Shown here: in pieces, positions 55,027 to 62,627 of the stretch | Position numbering within the stretch: the first letter of the stretch is position 1 | Layout: the number at the start of each line of letters is the position of its first letter | From: JBKPNX01 sp046732855 | GTDB taxonomy: Bacteria; Pseudomonadota; Alphaproteobacteria; Geminicoccales; Geminicoccaceae | Length of the DNA: 64,000 nt | Direction of reading: 5' to 3' | NCBI GenBank assembly: GCA_046732855.1 | Contig: JBKPNX010000064.1 | Span: 5,472 to 69,471 of the forward strand | Made by a program: the position numbers and the translations under genes | Notes under the pieces: generated by a model | Database searches by the model: none | Told to the model about the DNA's origin: nothing | The model's input: only the letters and a program-made list of their open reading frames with translations

Positions 55027-55506
55027 ATGTCGAACTTGCCTCGTTTCGTCACGGGCGTCCTGCTGTCGCTGAGCCTGACCGGCTGCGCCAACGCCGACTT
55101 GGGACCAAAGCAGACCGTCGGCACCCTGCTCGGCGCCGGCGGCGGCGCCCTGCTCGGCGCGCAGTTCGGCCACGGCACCGGGCAGCTGGTCGCCACCTCG
55201 GTCGGAACCCTGCTCGGCGCGTATCTCGGCAATGAAGCCGGCAAGTCGCTCGACCGCGCCGATGCCGTGTACGCGAGCCGCGCCGAGTACCAGGCGCTGG
55301 AGTACACGCCTTCGGGCAACTCCACCCCCTGGCGCAACCCCGACAGCGGCCACTACGGGCGCGTCACCCCGATCGAGACGTACGAGAGCGCCGACGGCAC
55401 CTACTGCCGCGAATTCCAGCACCAGGCGCAGATCGGCGGCCGCGCCCAAGACGTGTACGGCACCGCGTGCCGCACCCCCGACGGCCAATGGCAGGCGGTG
55501 CACTGA
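55027..55506 (+). CDS. Glycine-zipper 2TM outer-membrane lipoprotein (17 kDa surface antigen/RT0821-like)
   Basis: A 159-residue envelope lipoprotein. ATG 55027 has AGGAGG six bases upstream. The signal ends LLSLSLTGCANA with lipobox LTGC. A glycine-zipper segment follows (VGTLLGAGGGALLGAQFGHG and VGTLLGAYLGNEAGKSLDRA), and the C-terminal domain (GRVTPIETYESADGTYCREF, then VYGTACRTPDGQW) contains two cysteines. This organisation is the alphaproteobacterial surface-antigen domain found in the rickettsial 17 kDa antigen. Role in envelope integrity is suggested for the family, not shown here. Confidence 0.88.
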   Translation: MSNLPRFVTGVLLSLSLTGCANADLGPKQTVGTLLGAGGGALLGAQFGHGTGQLVATSVGTLLGAYLGNEAGKSLDRADAVYASRAEYQALEYTPSGNSTPWRNPDSGHYGRVTPIETYESADGTYCREFQHQAQIGGRAQDVYGTACRTPDGQWQAVH

Positions 55507-55637
55507 GCGCGCTCTGCCATCGACCTCGCGGCGTCCCCGCTACCTTCCAGCCCAACCAGGGTCGGCCGGCGCGCCGACCGCGCATCACGGATCGGGCGCT
55601 GCGCGGGGCAGGTGCGGTCCGGCGATGCTCGATACGC

Positions 55638-56675
55638 TCACGCGGCAGCCGCACGCGCGGCGTCGTCGCGTGGCGAGGCGGCGTCTCGAACCACGCTCAT
55701 CGCGTCGCGGATCAGCTGCGCGCCGGCGCTGGGACGATGCGCCGCTTCGGACAGCCGGCGGCGCCAGGCCCGGGCGCCGGACAGGCCGTTGAACAGGCCG
55801 AGCACGTGCCGGGTGATCGCGCGCAGCGGCGTACCCTCGGCGAGCTCGCGCTCGACGTACGGCAGCAGGCGCTCGACCACGTCGAACCGGCTCGGCGCCG
55901 GCGTGGCGCTGCCCAGCAAGGCGCGTTCCCACTCGGCCAGAACGTAAGGATTCTGGTACGCCGCCCGCCCGATCATCACGCCGTCGACCTTCGCGAGCTG
56001 CGCGCGCGCCTGCTCGAGCGAGCGGATGCCGCCGTTCGCGATGATCTCGAGTTCCGGGAAATCGGCCTTGACCCGGTGCACGAGCTCGTAACGCAGCGGC
56101 GGGACCTCGCGGTTCTCCCTCGGGCTGAGGCCCGACAGCCAGGCGTTGCGCGCGTGCAGGATGATCGTGCGACAGCCGGCGTCGGCGATCGCCTCGACGA
56201 AACGGCGCAGGAACTCGTACGACTCCTGTCGGTCAATGCCGACCCGGCTCTTGACCGTGACCGGCACCGGGGCGGCAGCGCGCATCGCCCGCACGCACGC
56301 GGCGACCAGCTCGGGCTCGGCCATCAGGCAGGCGCCGAAGCGCGCGCTCTGCACCCGGTCCGACGGGCAGCCGACATTCAGGTTGATCTCGTCGTAGCCG
56401 CGCGCCGCGCCCGCTTCGGCGCACCGGCCGAGCTCGTCCGGGTCGGCGCCGCCGAGTTGCAGGGCGAGCGGGCGCTCCGCCGGATCGAACCGCAGGAACC
56501 GCTCGGGCTGCCCGAGCAGGATCGCGCCGGTCGGGACCATCTCGGTGTAGAGCAGCGTGCGCGGCGCGATCAGGCGCAGGAAATAGCGGCAATGGCGATC
56601 GGTCCAGTCCATCATCGGCGCGACGGACAGGCGGCGGTCGATCGGATCGCGCGTCTCAAGATCGGGTCGCACCAT
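55638..56675 (-). CDS. dusA: tRNA-dihydrouridine(20/20a) synthase DusA
   Basis: Flavin enzyme that reduces uridine in the tRNA D-loop, 345 residues. The TIM-barrel start SVAPMMDWTDRHCRYFLRLI, the phosphate and FMN regions and the active-site cysteine motif INLNVGCPSDRVQSARFGACL are diagnostic; VTVKSRVGIDRQESYEFLRR and the DusA-specific HARNAWLSGLSPRENREVPP follow. A C-terminal helical domain with HVLGLFNGLSGARAWRRRLS recognises tRNA. The gene is divergent from mgtC. Confidence 0.95.
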   Translation of the reverse strand: MVRPDLETRDPIDRRLSVAPMMDWTDRHCRYFLRLIAPRTLLYTEMVPTGAILLGQPERFLRFDPAERPLALQLGGADPDELGRCAEAGAARGYDEINLNVGCPSDRVQSARFGACLMAEPELVAACVRAMRAAAPVPVTVKSRVGIDRQESYEFLRRFVEAIADAGCRTIILHARNAWLSGLSPRENREVPPLRYELVHRVKADFPELEIIANGGIRSLEQARAQLAKVDGVMIGRAAYQNPYVLAEWERALLGSATPAPSRFDVVERLLPYVERELAEGTPLRAITRHVLGLFNGLSGARAWRRRLSEAAHRPSAGAQLIRDAMSVVRDAASPRDDAARAAAA

Positions 56676-56987
56676 CGGCCCCGGCGAGCATTTGGTCGCC
56701 TACAGATAGGCCCGGTCGGGCGGTCACGGAACCCTCCACACCGGCAACAGCAAGATTCGGGGGGTTCCCGGGGAATCGCTCAGAACCGCACGATGATCCT
56801 TCGGCGCGAGGATCTTGGTTCGGGATCGCCGCGCAGGACCATCGGCCGTAGCGGGTCTGGCAGATCGCGCGGGCCCCAATGTCCTCTCGCCTTGCCCTGC
56901 GGTCGGTCGGGCGTGAGAGTATCGCGGCGGGCTGAGGCGGCCATGGGTCGCGGAGCCAGATCGGCCGCGGGGCCCGGAGGAGGCGAT
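56676..56987. other. Divergent intergenic region between dusA and mgtC
   Basis: A 312-base gap holding both promoters. A short stem, GATCCT...AGGATC, occurs near 56789-56808; nothing else is recognisable. Confidence 0.35.
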
Positions 56988-57509
56988 ATGGAAGGCCTGA
57001 GCGAGCTGTGGTCGTTCCAATGGGCCAGCGACGGCGGGCCGGCCAGCATCCAGGAGGCCGGCCTGCGCCTTGCTCTGGCCATCGTGCTCAGCGCAGCCGT
57101 GGGCATCGACCGGGAAGTCAAGCACAAGCCGCTCGGCCTGCGCACCAACATGCTGGTGGCGCTGGGCGCGGCGAGCTTCAGCCTGATGGCCCTGCAGCTG
57201 GTCCATGAGCTCGCCCGGGGGCCTTCCACTCTCGAAATCGATCCTATCGGAGTGATGGAGGCGATCGTCGGTGCGATCGGGTTCCTGGGCGCGGCGGCAA
57301 TCATCCAAGGTCGATTCGAGCTGTTCGGCGCGACCACGGGAGCGAGCATCTGGGTGGTCGGCGCGATCGGCATGGCGTGCGGCTTCGGCTTCTATGCGCT
57401 CGCGCTCGCAGTCACCGCGGCCGGCCTGTTCGTGCTCACGTTGCTGAGCTTCGTCACCGGGAGTAAGGTCTCCAAGCCAGACGACGATCAGCCCCGCGAC
57501 CTGGAATAG
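56988..57509 (+). CDS. MgtC/SapB family membrane protein
   Basis: A 173-residue inner-membrane protein starting at ATG 56988 behind GGAGGAGG. Helices include ALAIVLSAAVGIDREVKHKP, where G-x-D/E-R-E is the family signature, then LGLRTNMLVALGAASFSLMA, VGAIGFLGAAAIIQG, GASIWVVGAIGMACGFGFYA and LAVTAAGLFVLTLLSF. It lacks the C-terminal ACT-like domain of Salmonella MgtC. Some members modulate F-type ATPase or magnesium responses; which applies here is unknown. The much longer upstream open frame is a shadow over dusA. Confidence 0.9.
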   Translation: MEGLSELWSFQWASDGGPASIQEAGLRLALAIVLSAAVGIDREVKHKPLGLRTNMLVALGAASFSLMALQLVHELARGPSTLEIDPIGVMEAIVGAIGFLGAAAIIQGRFELFGATTGASIWVVGAIGMACGFGFYALALAVTAAGLFVLTLLSFVTGSKVSKPDDDQPRDLE

Positions 57510-57635
57510 TTGGCGCACGAAGGACCCGGTTTGCTGGCGACGGCTGCGCCAGGGCAGGCTCGCGCGATGGCGCGTCTCGCGCCGCGCCTGCGATCCGGCT
57601 AGGCTGTGGCACGCAGCCGGGCGGGAGGGAGAGCC

Positions 57636-58508
57636 ATGAAACTGACGATCGCGATCATGTCGCCAGGCGACATGGGCAATGCGGTGGGCGCCGTGCTGCG
57701 CCAGGCCGGGCTGCGCGTGATCACCCAGCTGGATGGTCGGAGCGAACGCACCCGCGCGCTCGCGGCGCGCGTCGGCATCGAGGAGGTCGCCGACGACCAC
57801 GGCCTGGTGCGGACGGCGGACATCCTCCTGTCCATTCTGGTGCCGGCCGAGGCGGTGGCGCTGGCCGAGCGGATCGCGCGCGCGGTGCGAGCCACCGGTG
57901 CGACGCCGCTTTACGTGGACTGCAACGCGATCGCGCCCCGGACCGCGCGGCAGGTCGCCGAGATCGTCGAGGGCGCCGGCGCCGGCTTCGTAGATGCCGG
58001 CATCATCGGTCCGCCGCCGCAGCCCGGCGCGACCGCGACCCGCTTCTATGCCTCCGGCCGGGACGCCGCCGCGCTCGCGCGCCTCAGCGAGTTCGGTCTG
58101 GACGTGCGGGTCATAGGCGACGAGCCGGGTCAGGCGTCCGCCCTCAAGATGTGTTACGCGGCGCTGACCAAGGGCACGACCGCGCTGATGACCGAGCTGT
58201 CGATCGCGGCCGAGCGGCTCGGCGTCAGCGATGCCCTGCGCGCCGAGTTCGAACAAAGCCAACCGGCGATGCTCCAGCGCATGCAGCGCGCGGTGCCCGC
58301 GATGGTGCCCAAGGCGCACCGCTGGGTCGGCGAGATGGCGGAGATCGCCAAAACATTCGAGGCGTGCGGCCTGACCCCGCGCACCTTCGAAGGCGCGGCC
58401 GAACTCTACGCGCTGGTCGCCGGCACCGACCTCGGCCGGACCTCGCCCGAAGACTGGCGACGGCAGCCCGCGTCCTTCGATCAGGTCGTGCGCGGGCTCG
58501 CCCACTGA
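57636..58508 (+). CDS. NAD(P)-dependent dehydrogenase with DUF1932 C-terminal domain
   Basis: A 290-residue 6-phosphogluconate-dehydrogenase-like oxidoreductase. The N-terminal Rossmann half starts MKLTIAIMSPGDMGNAVGAV (glycine-rich loop) with VPAEAVALAERIARAV and YVDCNAIAPRTARQVAEIVE; the helical C-terminal half (SALKMCYAALTKGTTALMTE, MVPKAHRWVGEMAEIAKTFE) is the DUF1932/PGDH_C type. GGAGGGAGA precedes the ATG. Together with the racemase, ThDP enzyme and TauD gene nearby it suggests degradation of a hydroxy- or oxo-acid, but the substrate is unknown. Confidence 0.87.
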   Translation: MKLTIAIMSPGDMGNAVGAVLRQAGLRVITQLDGRSERTRALAARVGIEEVADDHGLVRTADILLSILVPAEAVALAERIARAVRATGATPLYVDCNAIAPRTARQVAEIVEGAGAGFVDAGIIGPPPQPGATATRFYASGRDAAALARLSEFGLDVRVIGDEPGQASALKMCYAALTKGTTALMTELSIAAERLGVSDALRAEFEQSQPAMLQRMQRAVPAMVPKAHRWVGEMAEIAKTFEACGLTPRTFEGAAELYALVAGTDLGRTSPEDWRRQPASFDQVVRGLAH

Positions 58509-58754
58509 CGGCCGGCACGCGGACGCTTCACCGGGCGTGATCACGACGCCTTCGGGCAGCTCTCCTTGCCCGCGCCGACCATCACCTCGAGATCGAGAGC
58601 GAAGGCCGCCAGGCTCGCTGGCTTGGACGCCCTGCCCTGAGTACGTACGGCCCGACTGAAAGACCTGAACCGCCGCTCGCTCGATTGGCTCGAAGCCGTG
58701 CTGGCATGCGGGCCTGCGCCTAGCGCCTCAACACGTCTAGAGCAGGCAACCGGG

Positions 58755-59618
58755 CTAAACGGGGCGCTCGCCTCTGGTCATCAGGCGGTGCATGCGGCGG
58801 CGGCCATGGCCGGCGAAGCCGTCACGGCGATGCATGGTGCACCGGTTGTCCCAGATGACCAGATCGCCGATCTGCCACTTCTGGGTCCAGGCGAACTCGG
58901 CGCGCGTCACGTGGTCCCAGAGCTCGTCGAGCAGCGCCTCGCTGTCCTCGAGCGGCAGCGGCGGGATGTAGGAGCCGAAGCGCCGGCCAAGGAACAGCGC
59001 CTTGCGCCGCGTCTCGGGGTGGGTGCGCACGATCGGGTGGACGGCGCCCGGCAGGTCGCGCGGATCGTCGCTCGCGAGGTCGAGCCAGCCGGGCCGGCGC
59101 TGGCCGGTCGAGCTGTGGCTCGCCTGATGCTTGACCGACCGGCCCTGGACGCGGGCGCGCAGGTCGTCCGGCAGCGCCTCATACGCCCGGTACATGTTGA
59201 GGAAGCTGGTGTCGCCGCCCCTGGCCGGCACCTCGCGCGCGAGCAGCATGGTGAAGCCCGCCGGCCGCTCCATGAAGCCGTGATCGGTGTGCCACTTCAG
59301 CTCGCCGTCGCCGGCCTCGCCTCGGGCCACGCCGTTCTCGACGACGTTCGAGATCACGCTCATCTCCGGGAACGCGGGCGCGGTCATCGAGGCGGTGCGG
59401 GTGTGCGCGTCGGGCGGCTCGATCTCGCCGAAGGTGCGGCCGAACGCGACGTAGCCGGCGTCGTCCAGCGCCGCGCCGCGAAACCGCAGGACCAGATGGT
59501 CGCGGAGCGCGGCCCGGATCTGATGAAGGGCGTCATCGCTGGGACCCGCGAGGTCAGCGCCCAGAACGTCGGCGCCGAGCGCGGCGCCGGTCGGGCGGGT
59601 CTCGATGGTCGTGGTCAT
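58755..59618 (-). CDS. TauD/TfdA-family Fe(II)/2-oxoglutarate dioxygenase
   Basis: A 287-residue non-haem iron oxygenase. The iron facial triad is visible: H-x-D in ELKWHTDHGFMERPAGF and the distal histidine in WDNRCTMHRRDGFAG; the 2-oxoglutarate-binding arginine lies in GRRRMHRLMTRGERP. GADVLGADLAGPSDDALHQI and VLRFRGAALDDAGYVAFGRT are the usual N-terminal motifs. Start ATG 59616-59618 has GGGAGG six bases upstream. Candidate substrates are taurine-like sulfonates or aryloxyacids; no sulfonate transporter is adjacent. Confidence 0.92.
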   Translation of the reverse strand: MTTTIETRPTGAALGADVLGADLAGPSDDALHQIRAALRDHLVLRFRGAALDDAGYVAFGRTFGEIEPPDAHTRTASMTAPAFPEMSVISNVVENGVARGEAGDGELKWHTDHGFMERPAGFTMLLAREVPARGGDTSFLNMYRAYEALPDDLRARVQGRSVKHQASHSSTGQRRPGWLDLASDDPRDLPGAVHPIVRTHPETRRKALFLGRRFGSYIPPLPLEDSEALLDELWDHVTRAEFAWTQKWQIGDLVIWDNRCTMHRRDGFAGHGRRRMHRLMTRGERPV

Positions 59619-59933
59619 GAGGTGCCTCCCGATCAGGCGGCTTCCTGGGACGGTCCCTGCTCGATGCCTTCGAGCAGCGTCGGCCGATGGCGCGCCCGGC
59701 CCAGCTCGCGGCGGGCGCCCACCGCGCGCACCCGGCTGTTCGAGCCGAGCCGGACCGTATTCTAGGAGCATCGAATCGAAAGCACGACCGCATCTTTGCT
59801 GGCCGACGATCTTCAGTCGAACTGGGCAGCATGGCCAGCCGGGGCCGCGTATCCCGCCGGCCACGGTGGACCACCCGGGCGGCAGCAAGGACGCATCGAA
59901 AGAGTTAACCGATTGAAATTGCACGATTTCTCT
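59619..59933. other. Gap upstream of the TauD-family gene
   Basis: A 315-base stretch between the dioxygenase start and the repeat block. No gene, RNA or clear promoter was recognised; apparent frames are arginine-rich and look non-coding. Confidence 0.4.
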
Positions 59934-60330
59934 GGTTCGTTCGGTCAGTCGCGACCCTCGGGTCGGCGTTGGCGGCCGGGTTCGCTCGGTTCTCCACCCT
60001 GCTCGGGTTCGTTCGGTTGTGGACGGCACTCGGGTTCGTTTGGTTCTTCGCCGCGCAGGTTCGATGGTGTCGCCGGCGGGCTCGGGTTCGTTTGACCTTT
60101 TTCACCGCGCGCGGGTTCGATGGGTTTTTCGCCGCGCGGGTTTCCCAGCGGGCTCGGGTTCGTTTGGTTTTCGCCGCGCGGGTTCAATGGTTCCCCAGCG
60201 GGCTCGGGTTCGTTTGGTTTTTCGCCGCGCGGGTTCGATGGTTTCCCAGCGGCTCGGGTTCGTTTGGTTTTCTACGCTGCGCTCGGGTTCGTCCGATGTC
60301 CGCGGCGACGCTCGGGTTCGTTCGGATTCA
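59934..60330. repeat. Degenerate tandem repeat block built on GGGTTCGTT
   Basis: The core GGTTCGT(T/C) begins at 59934, 60006, 60033, 60085, 60157, 60207, 60257, 60286 and 60315; most copies read CTCGGGTTCGTTTGG. Spacings are 72, 27, 52, 72, 50, 50, 29 and 29, close to multiples of about 25. Between them a second element, GCCGCGCGGGTTCGATGG, recurs. On the minus strand the block would translate as strings of N-E-P-E, T-N-P-S and E-R-T-R, and open frames across it on both strands are artefacts of the repeat. I recall similar dispersed repeats in Bradyrhizobium and relatives, but cannot verify this. Confidence 0.85.
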
Positions 60331-60598
60331 CGCTGTAAACGCCTGCGGCCACAATGCTCGCCAGGCAGCTTGCGTCCGCGACTGAGCTCGCCAGCGCCCG
60401 CGCAGAGCGCCGTTTCACTGCCCATGACGCATCTTGAGATCAGGGGAAAACAGACGCGCCAGCTTACACGATCATAGGAATTTTCGCCAGCCCATCCGTC
60501 CCATCTGCCAAGATATCCTCGCCGTCCGACCGAGGGCAGGCCCGTATGAACGCGTACCAGGGGCGTCGTCTGCGCACCGTAGGACAGGAGTGAACAGA

Positions 60599-61122
60599 AT
60601 GTCCGACGAGACGCCGAAGAATCGGGGAAAGTCGCAAGAAAGGCTGCCGCCGAGCGGGTCGCTGCGAAGCCGGCCAAGCCGCGGAAGACCGCGCCGAAGT
60701 CCCAGTCCCGCAACGCCGCGAAGCCGGCCCTTCTCGCAGGCGGCAACCCTCAGATCGCCAAGGCCGACGGCGACGCCCCCGTCCAGGCCTACATCGCGGC
60801 CATGCCGGGCTGGAAACGCGACGTGGGGCGCCGCCTCGACGCGCTCATCGTGCGCACCGTCCCCGGCGTGCGCAAGGCGGTCAAATGAAACTCGCCCTTC
60901 TATGGCACCCTGGGCCAGGGCTGGTTCCTCAGCTTTCACTGTTTCACGAAGTACATCAAAGTGGCCTTCTTCCGCGGCGCCTCGCTGCGTCCTCTCCCGC
61001 CCGGCTCGTCCAAGCACAAGGAGGTGCGCTACCTCGACATCCACGAGGACGACCAGCTCGACGAAGCTCAGTTCGCGGCCTGGGTGAAGCAAGCCAGCCA
61101 ATTGCCCGGCGAACGCATGTGA
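60599..61122 (+). pseudogene. DUF1801 (YdhG-like) gene broken by a frameshift and a nonsense codon
   Basis: ATG 60599 has GGAG eight bases upstream and opens MSDETPKNRGKSQER. Near 60630-60650 the frame shifts by one base; the family sequence then continues AAERVAAKPAKPRKTAPKSQ, VQAYIAAMPGWKRDVGRRLD and LIVRTVPGVRKAVK. At 60886-60888 a TGA stands where relatives have Trp (VK-W-NSPFYG), after which NSPFYGTLGQGWFLSFHCFT, YIKVAFFRGASLRPLPPGSS and YLDIHEDDQLDEAQFAAWVK continue in frame to TGA 61120-61122. Other genes use TGA as stop and TGG for Trp, so recoding is unlikely. Probably a dead gene. Confidence 0.85.
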
Positions 61123-61232
61123 GCGGGAAGTAGGGAGGCGCGTGCACGGCGTGAGTGGACGCCAAGTCATCAGCCCGCAAGCTCGGCGCGATCTGCCGGA
61201 GTCGGCGGCGCGCGTGAAAGTGGCTTAGGGCC

Positions 61233-62138
61233 TCACTTGAACGCGTCCGGATAAGCCATCCGGATGCGGTCCGAATCCTGCCCGTCGATTACTCCATACC
61301 AAACGGTCTGGCCGGTTGTAACGGAGCGTGCGATTGCGAGCGAATGAAGCAGGGACAGGACCTCAGGGTCGATCTCACGCCAGTGCTGGACAATGAAGAC
61401 GACGGCTGGCTCTTGGAATAGTCGTGGTCCTTGATCTCCGTTCTTCCCCATACGCGCGATGGTGAGCTTTCCGGATTGTCCGGGCCCTTTAAAGGCAAAA
61501 GCGGCCGCCCGACGCGCTTCCTCCACTTTCAGCCTTGTAGTAAAAAGGTCGCTCTTCTCACCACCCCAATCTTTGAACGCTCCGGGCTCTTGAACAATCC
61601 TCTGAATGCCTTCCTTGAATTTCGTCTCAGAGAGGCTTCGAGGTAGGGTGGCGGAGCTTACTACGCCCTCCACACGAGAGAAGTCTTCGATGTCGTCTAC
61701 CGTGATTTGCCGGGCGTCAAAGCTCTTGCTCGGTATGTCTATGGTTCTGAAGGATACGTCGCTTTCGACGGTCACCTTTACACTGGGACGGCGCTTGGTC
61801 GCCAAAGCCTCGAGTTTGGCAGGGCGGTTAACGTACCGAACGATCTCAGCCTTGTGGGCTTTCAGGTGAGGGTCTGCGGAGTAGTAAATGTCTGTCTTGC
61901 GACGCTCCTGAACCACGATCCGTCGGTTCACGAGCGGCCTAATCTCTTTGGTCACGCGCTTGCGCGTTATCTGCGCCCGCCCCGCAAGTATAGTCGCGCT
62001 CTTGGCGCCCATGCGGTGATAGACCGCCTCGAATAGCTTCAGTCTGAGCTTCGATCGGCCAATCGCCTGGGCGGCGTACTCGATCTGCTCTGGCGCATTG
62101 GAGCGGCCGTCCGAGACCTCGATAGGCGTACGCCCCAT
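61233..62138 (-). CDS. Uncharacterised protein with N-terminal winged helix and a conserved-looking C-terminal domain
   Basis: A 301-residue protein, last of a four-gene operon; its ATG shares one base with the upstream stop (TGATG). Residues about 25-115 look like a winged helix-turn-helix (SKLRLKLFEAVYHRMGAKSA, ITRKRVTKEIRPLVNRRIVV, KTDIYYSADPHLKAHKAEIV). After a linker, the C-terminal part has FKDWGGEKSDLFTTRLKVEE, RRAAAFAFKGPGQSGKLTIA, RMGKNGDQGPRLFQEPAVVF, IVQHWREIDPEVLSLLHSLA and WYGVIDGQDSDRIRMAYPDA. The spacing of an acidic strand (SDLF) and a strand with lysine (FAFKG), followed by KNGDQ, resembles a PD-(D/E)xK-type core, but the acidic residue before the lysine is missing, so this is speculation. 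The gene is visibly less GC-rich than the rest of the window. Confidence 0.75.
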   Translation of the reverse strand: MGRTPIEVSDGRSNAPEQIEYAAQAIGRSKLRLKLFEAVYHRMGAKSATILAGRAQITRKRVTKEIRPLVNRRIVVQERRKTDIYYSADPHLKAHKAEIVRYVNRPAKLEALATKRRPSVKVTVESDVSFRTIDIPSKSFDARQITVDDIEDFSRVEGVVSSATLPRSLSETKFKEGIQRIVQEPGAFKDWGGEKSDLFTTRLKVEEARRAAAFAFKGPGQSGKLTIARMGKNGDQGPRLFQEPAVVFIVQHWREIDPEVLSLLHSLAIARSVTTGQTVWYGVIDGQDSDRIRMAYPDAFK

Positions 62139-62386
62139 CAGGACCCTTCGCCCGGAATGTTGTTCACGTCGATGGACTTAGAGCCGGCCTTGCTGCTCAC
62201 GTCTGGGAACATGCGGCTGATCGAGCTTTGGCTTACCCCAATTGCGGCACCGATCTGCTTCTGGCTGGCACCGGTGCGTAGCAACGCGTACACGAGCAGC
62301 TTCCTAATGATCATCAGCTCGTTCAGTAGCAGGTCATCATCGCCCTTACTCTTGGCCGGCGGCTTTGCCTTTGGCATCCACTTCAC
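62138..62386 (-). CDS. Small helix-turn-helix protein, 82 residues
   Basis: A basic leader (PKAKPPAKSKGDDD) is followed by LLLNELMIIRKLLVYALLRT and a helix-turn-helix GASQKQIGAAIGVSQSSISRMFP. That unit resembles sigma-70 region 4 or Trp-repressor-like HTH. It overlaps the upstream gene by 41 bases; an ATG at 62377 would shorten that overlap. Its stop overlaps the next start. Function probably DNA binding or module regulation. Confidence 0.7.
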   Translation of the reverse strand: MKWMPKAKPPAKSKGDDDLLLNELMIIRKLLVYALLRTGASQKQIGAAIGVSQSSISRMFPDVSSKAGSKSIDVNNIPGEGS

Positions 62387-62627
62387 CCTTCTTCACAGGC
62401 TGCTTACCCGATCGCTTTTCGGCTTTCGCCTTTGCGAGCTGTACGCTCACCGTGTTCGGAGTTGTGTCGCAGAGTTCAGCGATTTCCTTCGGAGCTAAGC
62501 CCGCTCGCTGGAGCCGCACGGCTCGGTCTTTCAGGCTTCCCTCGCCAACGGCAACATTGAGCGCCAGCAGTCGGATCACCGTATCCAATTTCGCCTCAAT
62601 GCGACTTAGATGGTGATTGTCACTCAC
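62346..62627 (-). CDS. Small helix-turn-helix protein, 93 residues (sigma-70 region 4-like)
   Basis: It starts at a GTG inside the stop region of the upstream gene (8-base overlap). The N-terminal helix SRIEAKLDTVIRLLALNVAV is probably a dimerisation coil; the HTH is RLQRAGLAPKEIAELCDTTPNTVSVQLAKAK, with TPNTVSVQL as recognition helix. A Lys-rich tail follows. I recall small proteins of this pattern in accessory regions of diverse bacteria, annotated as sigma-70 region 4-like, but know no function. Confidence 0.72.
   Translation of the reverse strand: MSDNHHLSRIEAKLDTVIRLLALNVAVGEGSLKDRAVRLQRAGLAPKEIAELCDTTPNTVSVQLAKAKAEKRSGKQPVKKGEVDAKGKAAGQE

Noticed and set aside
55467..56987. Long plus-strand extension of the MgtC-family gene
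   Set aside because: It is antisense to dusA, and GGAGGAGG directly before 56988 identifies the real start.
60019..60477. Plus-strand frame with repeated F-V-W-F and R-R-A-G-S-M-V strings
   Set aside because: Also a by-product of the repeat; hydrophobic runs mimic membrane helices but follow the DNA periodicity.
60102..60746. Minus-strand frame across the repeat block, ending in strings of T-N-P-S and E-P-A-R-R
   Set aside because: Its composition comes entirely from the tandem repeat, and it also covers the plus-strand DUF1801 remnant. No start with a ribosome-binding site or conserved domain is seen.
60886..60888. TGA read as a recoded tryptophan or selenocysteine codon
   Set aside because: The family has Trp here, other genes in the window use TGA as stop and TGG for Trp, no SECIS-like element was seen, and the gene also has a frameshift.
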